Source: Agarophyton chilense
Lineage: Eukaryota; Rhodophyta; Florideophyceae; Gracilariales; Gracilariaceae
NCBI GenBank assembly: GCA_030374765.1
Contig: JARGXX010000117.1
Location: 806,001 to 870,000, forward strand
Direction of reading: 5' to 3'
DNA length: 64,000 bases
Below the pieces are notes generated by a model. The model saw only the letters and a program-made list of their open reading frames with translations, was not told where the DNA came from and searched no databases. This document shows positions 10,359-21,536 of the stretch, piece by piece; within the stretch, counting starts at the first letter, position 1; each line of letters begins with the position of its first letter. Both the position numbers and the translations under genes were made by a program.

Positions 10359-10868
10359 TGGGTTGGAATCAAGCCGGACAAACTTGAGCCCCTTTGAATC
10401 TTACAGGGTATCTAGCGAGGTTTAAAGCTCACAAGAACCGTAGTGAAATGCTCTCCCGTAATGCGATTGCGCGGGATATGCAAATGAAGGACGGGGGACG
10501 GCTTCGACTATAAGCTCCTGCAAGAGGCCTTCTGATGCATTGTCATCGAGTGGTCGTACATAAAAGCTGCTGCTGCTTATTCAAGTTCAGAAACACTCGC
10601 GAAGGCAAACTTCGTGGACGTGAGCGGAGAGAAGGTTTGTGTCTAAAACAGGGCGTGAAGTTGAAGTGAGAACACTATTGGGAGGTTCTTGAAAACTCAA
10701 TTTATTTAGGCATAATTCTTGAATGAATTCTTTATCCTCAGACTGAATGAACTACAGTCGGTAACCTGCTCAAATCCTTTCATGAATCAGCGATTACTAC
10801 CTCTGCAAGAACCCTCAGACATACTTCAACCCGGACGTCTTTGCCATAACAGAAAAATGGCTAGAACA

Positions 10869-10909
10869 CACTGCGACACACCCCACACTGCGACACACCC
10901 CACACTGCG
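10869..10909. repeat. 17-bp tandem repeat, about 2.4 copies
   Basis: CACTGCGACACACCCCA is repeated head to tail at 10,869 and 10,886, with a partial third copy at 10,903, just upstream of the RPB1 fragment. Confidence 0.8.
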
Positions 10910-10944
10910 CGCCTGCACTTGGCCCCTCACACAACGAAACCCTT

Positions 10945-11990
10945 TTCTGGAAAGGGACTTCGTTATAAATCTACTCATGCATGTCAAAAATTGGGATAGA
11001 ATTGTTCCAGAACCAACTAAAAACAATCTGAAGCCTCTATTGACAGTAAGACAGGGTTTTTTCCCGTATGTTTCATATGCCTCAATGTAGCTCACCCGGA
11101 TGAAAAAAAGCCTAAAATCTCACCAAGAGACAGAAATGTGTACATCTCCAGAAGAGACCTTATCTGTGGAATCGTTGACCAGAGGACTTGAGATACTTCT
11201 GGCAATGATTTTATTCACGTTACTTGGAAAAAATTGGAACGAAGGGTAACTGACAAGATGATTTCAGATATTCAGGTTTTAGTATACCACTATGTTCTGT
11301 ACAGGGGCCATTGTATTGGAATTGATGACACCATTGCTGATGAAGATACTATGCGATATGTCATTCAAACGATCCAGAATCCAGAGGATGATGTGAAAAC
11401 CCTCGTACGAAAAGCTCAACAGAAAGAGTTGACCTTACTCTCAGGAAAGGTTATTATGGAATCTTTCAAAACAGAGGTCAACAAAGTGCTTAATGATGCC
11501 CGTGTTAATTCAGGTTCTTCCAGTGAAGACTATATACTGAATTTTAACAACATCAAGCAAATGGTAAGCGATGGAATAAAAGAATCGTTCATCAGCATTT
11601 CCCAGATTTGTGCGTGCGTAGGCCGGCAGAACGTTGAGAGCAACCGAATATATTACGACTTCAACTGCAGAACCCTTCTTCAGTTCGTGCTTGACGTCCT
11701 TGGTCTAAAGAGTCGTGTTTTTGTGGAGAACTCCCAGTAGCAGGGACTCACTCCTTCGGAGTTTTTCTTTAACACTATGTGAGGGCAAGAAGGTCTGATT
11801 GATACAGCAGTGAAAAATGCAGAAACAGGTTTCATTCAACATAGACTTATGAAACCTATGGAACAAAAAAATGATTAGGTATGACGGGACCTTGCGGAAT
11901 TCATGCAATCATATTATAGAGTTTTTGTATGAAGAAGATGGAATGGATGAGATATTTCCTGAAGATGACACCGCAATTTTCCATTTTTCA
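10945..11990 (+). pseudogene. Fragment of the RNA polymerase II largest subunit (RPB1-like), broken
   Basis: About 345 codons follow RPB1 colinearly from the pore/funnel region into the cleft. Readable segments in order are FLERDFVINLLMHVKNWDRI (10,946), DEKKPKISPRDRNVYISRRD then LICGIVDQRT (11,099), GHCIGIDDTIADEDTM (11,308), VNKVLNDARVNSGS, SFISISQICACVGRQNVE (11,588), [36 protein letters not shown] and YDGTLRNSCNHIIEFLYEED (11,881). These match the conserved GxTIGIxDTIAD and [30 protein letters not shown] blocks of eukaryotic RPB1. Stops at 11,189, 11,738 and 11,780 plus small frameshifts kill it. No promoter, N-terminus, catalytic DFDGD loop or CTD is present. It reads without introns, so it could be a retrocopy fragment or DNA captured from an intronless gene. 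Confidence 0.8.
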
Positions 11991-12080
11991 CCGTAAGTTT
12001 TAAAGGCGGGAAACCATTTGCAGTTTTCCATTCCAGTAATTTTCTGCTTTTTTGCGAAAAATAGGTGGTGCGATTTTTTA

Positions 12081-14887
12081 ATGGCCCGCCGTTGTCGGCT
12101 TTGGAACTGGTTCCACGGCTACCGCTGGCAATATCGAATGGTGTCGAAGAGAAATCGAGCGACAGGTGCACCGTATGTGCGGCGAGATCGCAATTCCCAG
12201 CGCCATGACTCTGGGAGGGAAAGGGGTGGCGCCGGCGGTGAGATAGAAGGCCCACCGAGAAGCGGGATGAGAATTGTGAGAGACGCAAGGGTGCGTGGCG
12301 ATAGGGAATGTTCGGAGGAAACGGTAAGTGAGAACATTTCCGCGAATCCGAACATCAACAATGTCAAGAAAGCGACACCAAAACAAAACGTTGGCGCTGA
12401 GAAAATGCATGCAATGAAGAACGGAAATCCCAAGGTTGTCAGCGTTTATACAGTGCGGGGAGGACTTGGAGGTGTTCGAAGAGGCAGAATTTATAGAACT
12501 CGCCTTGATGGTTTAAAAGAGGTAAGGAAAGCTACTGACCCTGTTGAGAAAGAGAGTACGCCCTTTGAGACATGTGCAGATGCAATTGTCGAGGAGATTG
12601 AGTATGAAATTGTAGGAGAAGGTGAGGAAGAACGGGGAGGGCAGTCGAGAATCGGAGCGAATGATTCAGCACGGCAGCAGTATCCACCAGCATTACGAAA
12701 AGGCGATTCGTGGCGAAGGATAGAAACATCTCACCGTACAATACAAATGGAAACAGAGATAACAGGGAATATCGAGAGTGGTTATGGAGCTGGTACCAGA
12801 CCCGTAGCTGACCGCGCATGGATCACACGTACTACGGAAGATGAACAGGATGGGAGACCCATCCGATGAGAAGAGAGAGTTGAGGACGAAGCCAGGGTTG
12901 CGAGGAATTATTTGCAACTCGAGTAAACCGCTGTAGAAGTAGAGTTCACAAGAGAATCTTCGAAAAGACGAGAAACAGGGCAAAGAATGGAAGCACGGCG
13001 AATATGAGGAGTGGAATACGAGAACGTAGTAGCAGATGGAAGGAAAAAAGGGCCTCATGTTTTGGGAGAGCGTTTTTTAAGTGCGCCTAGTGGCTGTCAT
13101 GGGGTTGGCGGTAGAAGTAGATCGGAGACTCCAGATGACATGCGTGTGAGAAGAACGACAATAGTATCTGTAATGGCAGCGAGGACTGCGATGAGTAACC
13201 AAGGGAGAGTTCAAAACGCAAGAAGACGATCTGTTGCAGAGAACGAGGAAGAGTTCAAAGCGCAAGAAGACGATCTGTTGCAGAGAACGAGGAAGAGGGT
13301 GCAGAGGCTTTGGAGGACGATGTCAGTATGATACCACGTAGTGCTTTGGTTCAGAAGGTGAATGCTTTCAAAGGGGAGTTGAGTAAAGTGAAGGGTGATT
13401 TCTTTAGTATAATGGTGTGTCTGGAGGTGTCGCAGAAGGTGTTGGATCGCTTGAGGGGGGAGGTAATTAGACAGAATTTGTTGGTGGACAGCTTGAAAGA
13501 AGCGCTGGACATGAAAAGGGGAGGGAAAGGGCGTGGATCGGGAGAGATGGCGAAGCGATGTAAGTATGACATTGGAGTACAGGAGCGCTTCTATGGGTTT
13601 GCAAAGTATGTCTATGACAAAACTAGATATTACGCAAACCTGAAGAACTTCTGGGCTCTGCTTCAAGACCAAGGTGGTGGCAGGGAATTGGGTGAATCGA
13701 ATTGAGACGGTGGAAGCGCAAAACGAAGAGAGTATTTTTGTGGTAGGGCCAAACGAGATAGTACCGGATTGTCCGTGCCAGGTGGCGACAGAGATGAGGG
13801 CGTACACACCGTCCTTTCAGGGGGGAAGCGATCTGTTTCTGAAGTATGTTGTGGACACCGAAGTGGAAGAGAAATGGTGGGAGTCTAGAACGACTTCGGG
13901 GAGGAAGGAGAAGTGCGTTGAGGAGGTGAGTGAGGATATTTGTTTGAGAAAGCGGATGAGACAGACGCTGAGTGATGTGGTAGGGGTACGAAAGTGGGTT
14001 GCACGTGACCGACTGTTTGGGCAGCTCGGTTATGACTTGATTGCGCGGCGTGTGAAGTTGCAGGGGGACACGGAGCTCGGAATTGAATTCAAGAAGCAGA
14101 TAAAAGAGGCGCGAGATAAGTTTTGGATGGTGGATGAGGATGGAACGAGAAGGCTATCGGCATGGCGCCTGCGCCGAATTAAAGATCTGATATATTCGGG
14201 GTCGAGGGCTCTCTGAGGTTCAGAAGATTTGATGATGGAGATTTGTACTTGAGGAATGGAATTGCAGTGGAAGTGCTGGAGGATTTTATGGGGTACGATG
14301 TCAGGATGGAAAAGTATGGGGAACTTCAGTACGTGAATGGGACGGTGATGCATCTTGCAAGACTGGATGCGTGGATTGCTTGCTATCTAGCGGCGAGTGA
14401 CAGGGAGGTTGGACGCGGGGGCCAGTGGCAATTCTTGTTTTATACGTTGTACGGTAAGTATTTACCGCTTGCAGTGGAGAGGATTTTGGGGGTGGCTTCG
14501 GACGTAGTGAGGTAGAGGAATGATGTGGAGTATGAGCCTTATGGGCTTCTTGCCGGTGAGGGGAGGAGGGTGGCAGGAAATTCAGATAGGGTCGTGACGT
14601 TGGGATTTTGGGTGCCTTCATCTGGGAAGATCAACCTTGCAGTGAAAGAGCTTTTCTTTGTGTGCCACACAAAGAGTATTAGGAGACGTGAACAAAGGCG
14701 ACGGTGTAATGAATGGTATTACAGCTGGGCCCCGATAGAAACGGTTGAGGTAGAAGGAGTACAAGTGCCAGGCAATGCGTATTACGAGAGGGGGAGCGGG
14801 GTAGTTCTCACGGAGGACATGAACGGAGCAGAGAATGGAGGAAGAAGAGATGAGACCGAACCAAGGGGAGACGTTCTCAGAGATTGA
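12081..14887 (+). pseudogene. Unrecognised gene convergent with the transposase-like gene, several frame breaks
   Basis: Four successive plus-strand frames look like parts of one gene: 12,081-12,869 (ATG, Arg/Glu-rich, low complexity), 13,328-13,705 (KVNAFKGELSKVKGDF, leucine-rich, possibly coiled coil), 13,674-14,216 (SDLFLKYVVDTEVEEKWWES then RKWVARDRLFGQLGYDLIAR), and 14,243-14,887 (GDLYLRNGIAVEVLEDFMGY then YYSWAPIETVEVEGVQVPGN) with a stop at 14,513. The last three have balanced, protein-like composition. Frame changes occur at about 13,690 and 14,215. The gene ends 40 bp from the stop of the convergent transposase-like gene, so the two probably belong to one mobile element. I recognise no domain. 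A 44-bp duplication (13,206-13,293) sits in the first half. Confidence 0.45.
13206..13293. repeat. 44-bp direct tandem duplication
   Basis: GAGTTCAAA(A/G)CGCAAGAAGA and the sequence after it, through GAGAACGAGGAA, occur twice with period 44 (13,206-13,249 and 13,250-13,293), nearly identical. Because 44 is not a multiple of 3 the duplication itself causes a frameshift in any gene here. It looks recent. Confidence 0.85.
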
Positions 14888-14926
14888 GGCGAAAGAGATA
14901 GGTGCAGGATGCCAGGTGTGGTTTTG

Positions 14927-17900
14927 TTAGTCGTCCGTGGCCCAGCGGAGGAAGATGCAGTTGAGGGCTTGGTCCATGTTGTCCCTTGGGGGGATTGCCT
15001 CCAAGAACTGAACGAATGCCAGTTCGGTGGAGGTGTTGGGGTTTTTTTTTATGAAAGTTGAACGAGGGAGTTGAGTTTGCACACCCAGATGGTGAGAGAA
15101 GAGGTGGAGGAGGTTTTGCCGGCGACGATGACGTGTGAGAACTTTGGAGACTTGGAGGGACCGAAGGAGGGAGCATGGAAGATGCGTTGATTCACTGGGA
15201 TGGGGGGATCCTTGAGTTCGGTTTCGTTTTGTGCCGGGCGGTAATCCTGCAATGTGGGGATGTATCCACCTACGATATACGCGGACTTGACTACGGTGAG
15301 ATGGAAGAGACGGATGTCGGGGTGGTGCACGCGGAGGGAAAGTGTTGCGAGGGAGAGGGTGGTTAAGGAGGGGAGTGCAGTGGTTCCTATTCGTGAGAGG
15401 GTGGAAATGATGTCTGGAGAGAGTAGATACTTGAGGGAGGATGTGTTGGAGAGGGGGTTGATGCGGAAGAGCTGTTGTGCGGTGATGAGGTCTGAGAGTG
15501 ATATGGTTCTGCTGTCACGGACAGAGACGGGCTGGCGGGGTGTGAGAGGAGTTCTGGAGCACGAGGAGGAGAGAAAAGGGTGAGAAAGGATAGGGTGCCA
15601 GTGCTGAAGTGCGTGAGAATGGTCGATAGCGTGGGTGGTGTCGGTATAGGCGGGGGATCGTCGCTTGGAGATTTGGCAGTAATGAGCTTTGAAGAGGGTG
15701 TGGGTGTATTCTTAGATGCCAGCATTGTTGAAGTGGAGACCACTGTTTCTTAGAATGTCTTCGAAAATGTGATCGAAAAGGTGGAACTTGGCGGTGCCGA
15801 GGTTTTAGATGTGGTGAGAGCCGACAGTGGTGATTGCCGCGAATTTGAAGGAGCAAATGTGGTTTTTTAGTGTTGAGGGTGTATCTTCTGTCCACTCTGC
15901 AACGGTTTTGTAGCGCATGGACATGAAGAGGAGGTAGGTGCATTTGGTGAAGACGGTGGTGATCGGGGCGGTTTGTACTTCGCTGCAGCATCTGTCGAAG
16001 AAAGCGCCGATAAATGGGAAGACCATGTTGAGAGCGCGGTAGTCTTCGGCTTCGAACATGCCGAGTATGTCTTTTGGAGTAAAGAATCCGTTGAGGTTTC
16101 GAGCGCTGTCGGAGGTGGAGAAGTTGATGTGGAGGCCTTGGGCGTGGAAGTGAGCTTGGATTGCGGCGAAAATGGAGTTTGAATGCTGGTTGAATATGGG
16201 GGTGCGGACGGACATGAAAGAGCGAGAGATGTTGAGGGAGCCGATGGTGTTGACGAGAGAGTCGGACTTGAGTCTTTCGATGGCTGTGAATTTATGAGCT
16301 TGGAGATTCCGAGGTGAAAGTCGTGGAGGGGTTCCAAAGCGAAGATGTTGTAGGAGGTGAGCTCTTGGGAGATGATATGGAGGGGGTAGAATCCGAGAAT
16401 GGAGCTGTATTTCGCGAGGGATACTTCTTGGAGGGCCGTGAGTGCTTCCGCTTTCTTGGTACGAGCGACTCTTGGTTTTTGGGAGAGGTGCGCTTGTTCA
16501 GAGTCATGAAAGAGAGAGGCGTGACGCTTTCGAGTGTAGGAGGGAGCATTGTGAAAGGGTTCTTGAAGGAGGGACCGAGTGAGAAGACATCTGTGGCAGT
16601 GTCTCTTAGGGCGTGTTCTGTGGGAGACGGCGAAGATGTCCTTCGCCACGGGAATGTCTGCGCAGTAGGTTGTGAGGACCGGCTGACATTGAAGGAGGAC
16701 TTTATGAGCGTCGCCAAAGGTGTAGCCGAGGAGACCGGAAGAGAGAATGGGCGGGAGGATAGTTTTGATGGCGCCTTGTGTGAGTTCCATTCTTGATTCG
16801 AGGTGGATAGTTGTGGAAGAGCGGATGACAGCGTCTGCTTTGGCGGCAGAGGTTGGTTTGAAGGAGGTTCGGAGGTAACCGAGGAGTGTGAGGTTTTGAT
16901 AGATGAATTTTTGTTCGAAGGAGTCCAAGAAGCTGAGGATGGTGATGTGGAGGGGGTGGGAGGTGATGGGGGAGGCTTTGAGGGAGTTGGAGGATTTCTT
17001 CGAGTAGAGCTGGATGAAAGTGATAAAGGAGGCCATTCCGATTGTGTGGGGGCAGTGCCATATGATCTGGTCGTTTTTGGACTGTTTGATGGCGGATTTG
17101 AGTGCGGGGAAGACGTTTTGCCCGAGGGAAGCGGCCATGGGGTGAGAAAAGGCGAGGGAACAGGATTGTGAATTTTGGGGCGATGGGGAGGAAGAAGGTG
17201 TGGTGGTGGTGTGCAAGGGAGAGCCGATGTTTGAGGACATCGTTTGGGTTGTTGAGGTAGACGGTTGCGGAGAAGCTGTTGACAGAGTCGGTGACGGAGT
17301 GTGGCACGAATTCCAAGGAAACTATGCGGTGCTTGAAGAGGTTTTCCTGGAGCTCGATGAATGGGGGGCGGAGGATATGGTTCGCTAGACGGTTGACTTG
17401 GGGAAGCTTGGATCGTTGAAGATGGCGATGAGCTCGTCCGCTTTTCGGTGGCCGAGGTTGGTGGCAACGGAGGAAATGTGGAGGAAGAGCTGCTCTACTT
17501 ATGGGTGTTCGAAGATGGGGGTGAGGGGGGTATAGGGGAGTGTTGTTGAAGATGAGACGTAGCAGAGACGACTTTTAGGGATGTGGTGTCCGTCTGAGGT
17601 GTGGAGGGAAAGGGTATGGGGCTGGTGGTGGTAGGAGTCCTCATCGGCGAGGACGACGTTATTGGAGGGTCGGTTTGAGGGGGTGGGAGGGGCTTGCAGT
17701 TAAGGAGTGGACTTGATGCGCTTTTTACGTCGTGGGAAGTGGGTTATGGTTGGTGGGGGCGTGCCTTTTGTGAGGGAGAGCCGGTGAAGGCATCCTGGTT
17801 GGTGGCGCTGTACGGCAGGGGTGGTGTGGGCGAAGAAAGAGCAACGGTAGAAGCAGCAGCGAAGCATGGTGTGAAATGTAGGGGGCGCGTTGATGCGGAA

Positions 17901-17940
17901 GAAGGGAAAAGAAGCAGGGGACGAAGAGGTTATGGGGCAT
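14927..17940 (-). pseudogene. Large transposase-like gene (KDZ/Plavaka/CACTA-type DDE), broken
   Basis: Minus-strand pieces join across frameshifts near 17,160 and 16,285 into one long protein. Readable blocks in order are IWHCPHTIGMASFITFIQLY, MELTQGAIKTILPPILSSGL then LGYTFGDAHKVLLQCQPVL, CADIPVAKDIFAVSHRTRPK and RHCHRCL (a CxxC-type pair), YPLHIISQELTSYNIFALEP then LHDFHLGISKL, and FTPKDILGMFEAEDYRALNM then VFPFIGAFFDRCC, with a TAKFHLFDHI-like segment and EYTHTLFKAHY near 15,700. The order DIP-AKD, CxxC, EPLHxFHLG, a late FPF hydrophobic block and a (K)FHLxDH segment is typical of the big DDE transposases of the KDZ/Plavaka/CACTA type. Stop TAA is at 14,927-14,929. The 457- and 391-codon frames are partly shadows of this reading. 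The start is uncertain; a low-complexity N-terminus could reach 17,940. Confidence 0.5.
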
Positions 17941-18754
17941 GGGGTTGGGTGATAATTATATGCGGAGAGTTGTGTTCATGGATGCAGGGCTGCAGGGAGG
18001 GGTCGAGACGGACTGCGGGCACTGACACCTGCGTTGTGGTAATATGTGAATTTGTCTATGTGCCGCAGATGTGCCAGATTTCTATTCCTATTTGATATTT
18101 ATCGCTATTAGCAGGCTTCATTTACTATTACGCAAACATGAGTGAGGGTAGCAAAATTTTGAAATACATGCATAATGGATTAGTATGCCCACCTCATCGC
18201 GGCTCTCAAGAACTTCGGAATATGCAGTTTTCTGCAGTTCTTTTAATTGGCATTTGGTGCTTTGCCATCACTAAATGACCATGTATGAGATGATATGGAG
18301 GTAGTGCAAATGCGTGTATTTTTAATGATCATCTTTGCTGCTATTTCGTGTCGCTAACAAGGTAAAAATTCAATCTTTGAATTGTCAGACAGAGTGACAC
18401 TGTATGAAGATGATAACTTGAATTATGAGGTCATCTTTAGCATTATGAAGTTCAGGAGACCTCCTGCTTTGTAATAGGTCTAGGGAAACTGGGTTTACGC
18501 TTTTATGCAGGTTTTACGTGAATCAGGAATTAAGTATATATAGAAACAAGAAATTAAACTATCCGTGGGTCTCACCAAGTGCCTTTGAGAAAAAACTCGT
18601 TTATTAACTCCTTTCCCCTAAAATCTAGCAACTTCGAATGAGTGAAGTTTTTTTGAGAAAATATGGAACTGCAAAAATGAAAACATTCATGGATTTTCTA
18701 TCCATTTTAGTTCGTCCGTTTTCGACGCCTAAACCAGCATTCTGAGAACTAAGA
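17941..18754. other. AT-rich stretch, no gene seen
   Basis: Composition drops to AT-rich after 18,060 and no open frame or repeat was recognised. A short hairpin (ACTTC/GAAGT) lies near 18,630-18,650. This may be the subterminal non-coding part of the transposon whose transposase lies at 14,927-17,940. Confidence 0.35.
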
Positions 18755-20250
18755 AGTTGGGTCTGGCACACGCCTCTGGACGTTAGCCTGATTGATACTT
18801 CGACTCTTGGAGTTTGATTATGATGTCCAATGCCGAACTGGTACGGAACACAACATCGCGGATGCGATGTCGCGTTTGAATCCCGAGAACCTGGTTACCG
18901 AATCAGTAGAGTATGATATACCATGATTCACGATTCAGCTGGCACAATCGTATGGGACTAACATCCCGTAGTCTTTTTCGTTCGTTCTTAGTAAAGAGGA
19001 ACGAAAAGGACTATGGTATGATGGAGAAGGGCGGAGGGAGGATCCACCTGAAAAGGTAAAAGCTACCCAAAAAGGGGAGTATACTCCCAAAACCCGAGGA
19101 GAACTCTTACTGAGCAAGCATATTGGCATCAAAGGATCGTAGTTCGATATAGGTCATAAAGGTTACCAAGTGTGTTGTTCCAACCTAGAAGGAGCACTCC
19201 GGAGGATTGTACCAGAGTTTCTATACCAGAAGCTATTGTATTCAGGGAATTACCACAGACTGGAAGGTTATCCAGGTGCCATTTCGTTATATTATACCTC
19301 GAGGAAATACTTCTACTGGCCATAAATGGCCCACGATGTGTACACCTATGTGGCTCGCTGCGCCATGTATTGGAAGACCAGAGGTGGTTCATGAGAACAC
19401 AAGAAATACCTGAAACTTTGTCTCGTGGCTGGGTCCCAGTAATTTGTACCTATCGACATCAGTGTCCCACTGCCAACAACATAAGAGGGTCACCAGTTTG
19501 TGGTGGTCATCACCGATCCGTTTTCTATACTCACAAGAGCCATACCTCTAAAAAGCACAAACTCGACCGTCTTGGAAAGAGCCTTCCTGAATAATTGGGT
19601 AAACCCGTACGTTGCCTCAATGTACCTACTCACAGATAATGGTTCGAGCTCCGCATCGAACTTGTTTGAAGTAGTACGTACCATGATTGGGTTGAGGCAC
19701 TACTTTACCACGGCATACCATCCGCAGACGAACTTCCAAACGAAACTCTTCAACGAAACCCTCGTGGCAAGACTACGACATTATGCAGAAGAACTCGAAG
19801 CTGTATGGGCTGATTATAAATAGCCCCTAACATATGCATATAACCTTCAGGTACACCGATCTATGCAGACTCCTGCCTTCGACCTGGTCCTCTCACATAA
19901 ACACCTCGGTATTGTCCTTCAACCACGACCCGAGAACTACCGAGCAGCTGGTACACTTACCTCCGCACAGTTCAAGAATGATATAATCAACAAGCTCAGG
20001 ACAACCTTATATGAAGCCAATGTAAAATTGACAGTAGCCCTAAAGCAGTGTAAAGCTCACTACGACCAAAGAGGAAAAGAAGAAGACCACAAAATTGGAA
20101 ACTGAAGCGTATATATTCATTGATACGCCTCTTAGTGGGTCGAAACTGACACCATCCTAGGAAAGAGATGTAGTATTCTATACCTTCGGAAAGCCGATAC
20201 ATCCTTTTCTCGTTTAAGTAAGATGATACTCGTACAAAGCCCTGACGGCG
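18755..20250 (+). mobile_element. Ty3/gypsy family-A element, right part (end of RNase H, integrase)
   Basis: Begins with sequence aligning to A2 at about 35,680 (GGGTCTGGC and ACGCCTC shared). Then EFDYDVQCRTGTEHNIADAM and SRLNPENLVTESVEY finish gypsy RNase H. Integrase follows at about 19,200-20,100, and its C-terminal basic region ends near 20,250. It is either the other half of A1 beyond the 14 kb block or a second truncated copy. No 3' LTR resembling the A2 LTR was found before 20,978. Confidence 0.75.
19200..20105 (+). pseudogene. Integrase of family-A element, broken
   Basis: The N-terminal zinc-binding segment is degraded (KYFYWP, then VARCAMYW near 19,310-19,380). The core reads QFVVVITDPFSILTRAIPLK, YVASMYLLTDNGSSSASNLF, TTAYHPQTNFQTKLFNETL and DLVLSHKHLGIVLQPRPENY. 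The second catalytic Asp is kept (LTDNGS). The catalytic Glu of the usual QAERFN box is Lys (QTKLFN), and stops interrupt the frame at 19,821 and elsewhere. It is an integrase of the DDE recombinase class, inactive here. Confidence 0.8.
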
Positions 20251-20977
20251 TGAATTGAGTTATAAGTGGCGACCCGCAGATGTTGTATGCGTCACGTGCG
20301 AGTTGGCTAGCAACGGCGGATTTAGTGGATGGACACAAAACGAACAAATCTACCCTTCGTAGACGGAATCCTAGTAGAGCAAACTACCCTATACTGTACA
20401 CAGACTCATTGGCTAACAAAGGTTTATATGTAAATATTAATTTGCGGCCGTCACCTCTGTGCACATTACAAATGTTACAGAGGTGAGCGCCAACTCCAAA
20501 GTAAAGGAGACAATAACGGGTTCACAACTGACTTGTTCCTTGTTCAGAATCCCTTTACCGGAGATCCGGACAAGCTACAATAAGTAGTCGTCCGTGTAGC
20601 AACGACCGCACTCTATGAACCACCCTTATTAGCGAGTAGGGCTTTACTACACCCATCTTCTAGCTCGATAGTGCTGTAGGTCTATAACTCTCTTTTCCCC
20701 TTCACCTAAAGCACCCTCATCGGCAGTCCGAACACTGTCGCTGGTGTCTGCTATCTCTGCAGAGTGGATAATATAAGTGTTCTCCCGACTTAGAAGCACT
20801 GTGGTTGTCTACTCCAAATATGTCGCACTTGAAACGTGGAATCGATACCAATATTATACTCAAGAGTTGAACACCACTGTGTTGGTGGTTAGAGAACACT
20901 TCCGGCTCTTCCAAAATTGCAGTAGTTGACCACGCTGTTTTATTATTGAAGAAGATAATTATTTCGACTCCGAAGTA
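20251..20977. other. No gene recognised between family-A integrase and element B1
   Basis: The first part (to about 20,400) may be the decayed C-terminal tail of the A polyprotein. Beyond it no frame, LTR or repeat was recognised. The five bases before the B1 LTR (AAGTA) do not match those after its 3' LTR (AACAG). Confidence 0.35.
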
Positions 20978-21411
20978 TGAAGGAGCAACGATTACGGTTG
21001 AGTTCTGTAAGCCGCCAATCCCCGAGATATCTTGCAGAAGCCACGTGGACTGGCCGACCACAGTTCGACATATTTTGAGGAATGTTTTATTTTATTTAGT
21101 TTTGATAGAATAGTTTTACATTGCAAGGGAGATCACAGCGCCTCGCTATTGGCTCGAGTGACGCTTCTCCCTTAGAATAGGGTAGACATCGTCAGGATAC
21201 TAAACTACCCCCTTTGATACATTATTTCCATCAATTGGTCTTCAAGCCATCATTTCCATAGCCCTGACCTTTAGAACTACGCAGTAAACGCCCGCCCATT
21301 GCACCAAGTACTCTGGAAGTGCCACCGTCAAGGATACGGACCTTAGGACCCGCTCTATGAAGCTACCTCAGGTTGTTACCAGTACGACGACCCACCAGTC
21401 ATTGCGATACA
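20978..21411 (+). repeat. 5' LTR of chromovirus B1
   Basis: Starts TGAAGGAGCAACGATTACGG and ends GCGATACA. It aligns with the 3' LTR (TGATGGAGCAACGGTAATGG to GCGTTACA) and with the B2 LTR. Shared landmarks include CACGTGGACTGGCC, CCCCCTTTGATACATTATTT and TTGGTCTTCAAGCCAT. Confidence 0.85.
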
Positions 21412-21414
21412 TTT

Positions 21415-21432
21415 TGGTCTCAACACTCTGAA
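21415..21432 (+). other. Primer-binding site of B1
   Basis: TGGTCTCAACACTCTGAA, three T residues after the LTR. It shares TGGTCTC with B2 but has diverged further in. Confidence 0.5.
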
Positions 21433-21536
21433 TCCCCTAGGAATAATTGAGCTGACCACTAGAAAGACGAATTATACGGATTACAGACTTTGGTTTAAAT
21501 CCCCAACGGACCAGAAGTACAGAAGCAACCGCCATC

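Larger units (their letters stand above)
4806..18754. other. Block of about 14 kb splitting family-A RNase H; contains gene fragments and a transposase
   Basis: The left flank ends inside RNase H of family A and the right flank starts inside the same domain, as judged against the continuous A2 copy. The block holds degraded pieces of unrelated genes (subtilase, GH35, RPB1) and a convergent pair (unknown gene and transposase-like gene). I found no convincing terminal inverted repeats or target duplication. The two flanks seem to overlap by some 40 bp of A sequence (left 4771-4805, right 18,754-18,795), so two independently truncated A copies cannot be excluded. From 4806 to about 5300 I see no gene. 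Confidence 0.5.

Noticed and set aside
10945-11990. RPB1 fragment as evidence of an integrated giant virus
   Set aside because: No capsid, packaging ATPase, polymerase B or other viral hallmark gene is present, and the neighbours are host-type gene scraps and a transposase. A captured host fragment is simpler.
16803-17171. Plus-strand 122-codon Gly/Glu/Val-rich frame
   Set aside because: Antisense shadow of the transposase-like gene.
16292-17467. 391-codon minus-strand frame, Ser/Pro/Thr-rich
   Set aside because: It is a shadow of the transposase reading in the neighbouring frame; the C-rich strand simply lacks stops. The conserved blocks lie in the other frame.
4806-18770. Terminal inverted repeats of the 14-kb block
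   Set aside because: I compared both ends by eye and found only short A/T-rich matches that would be expected by chance.
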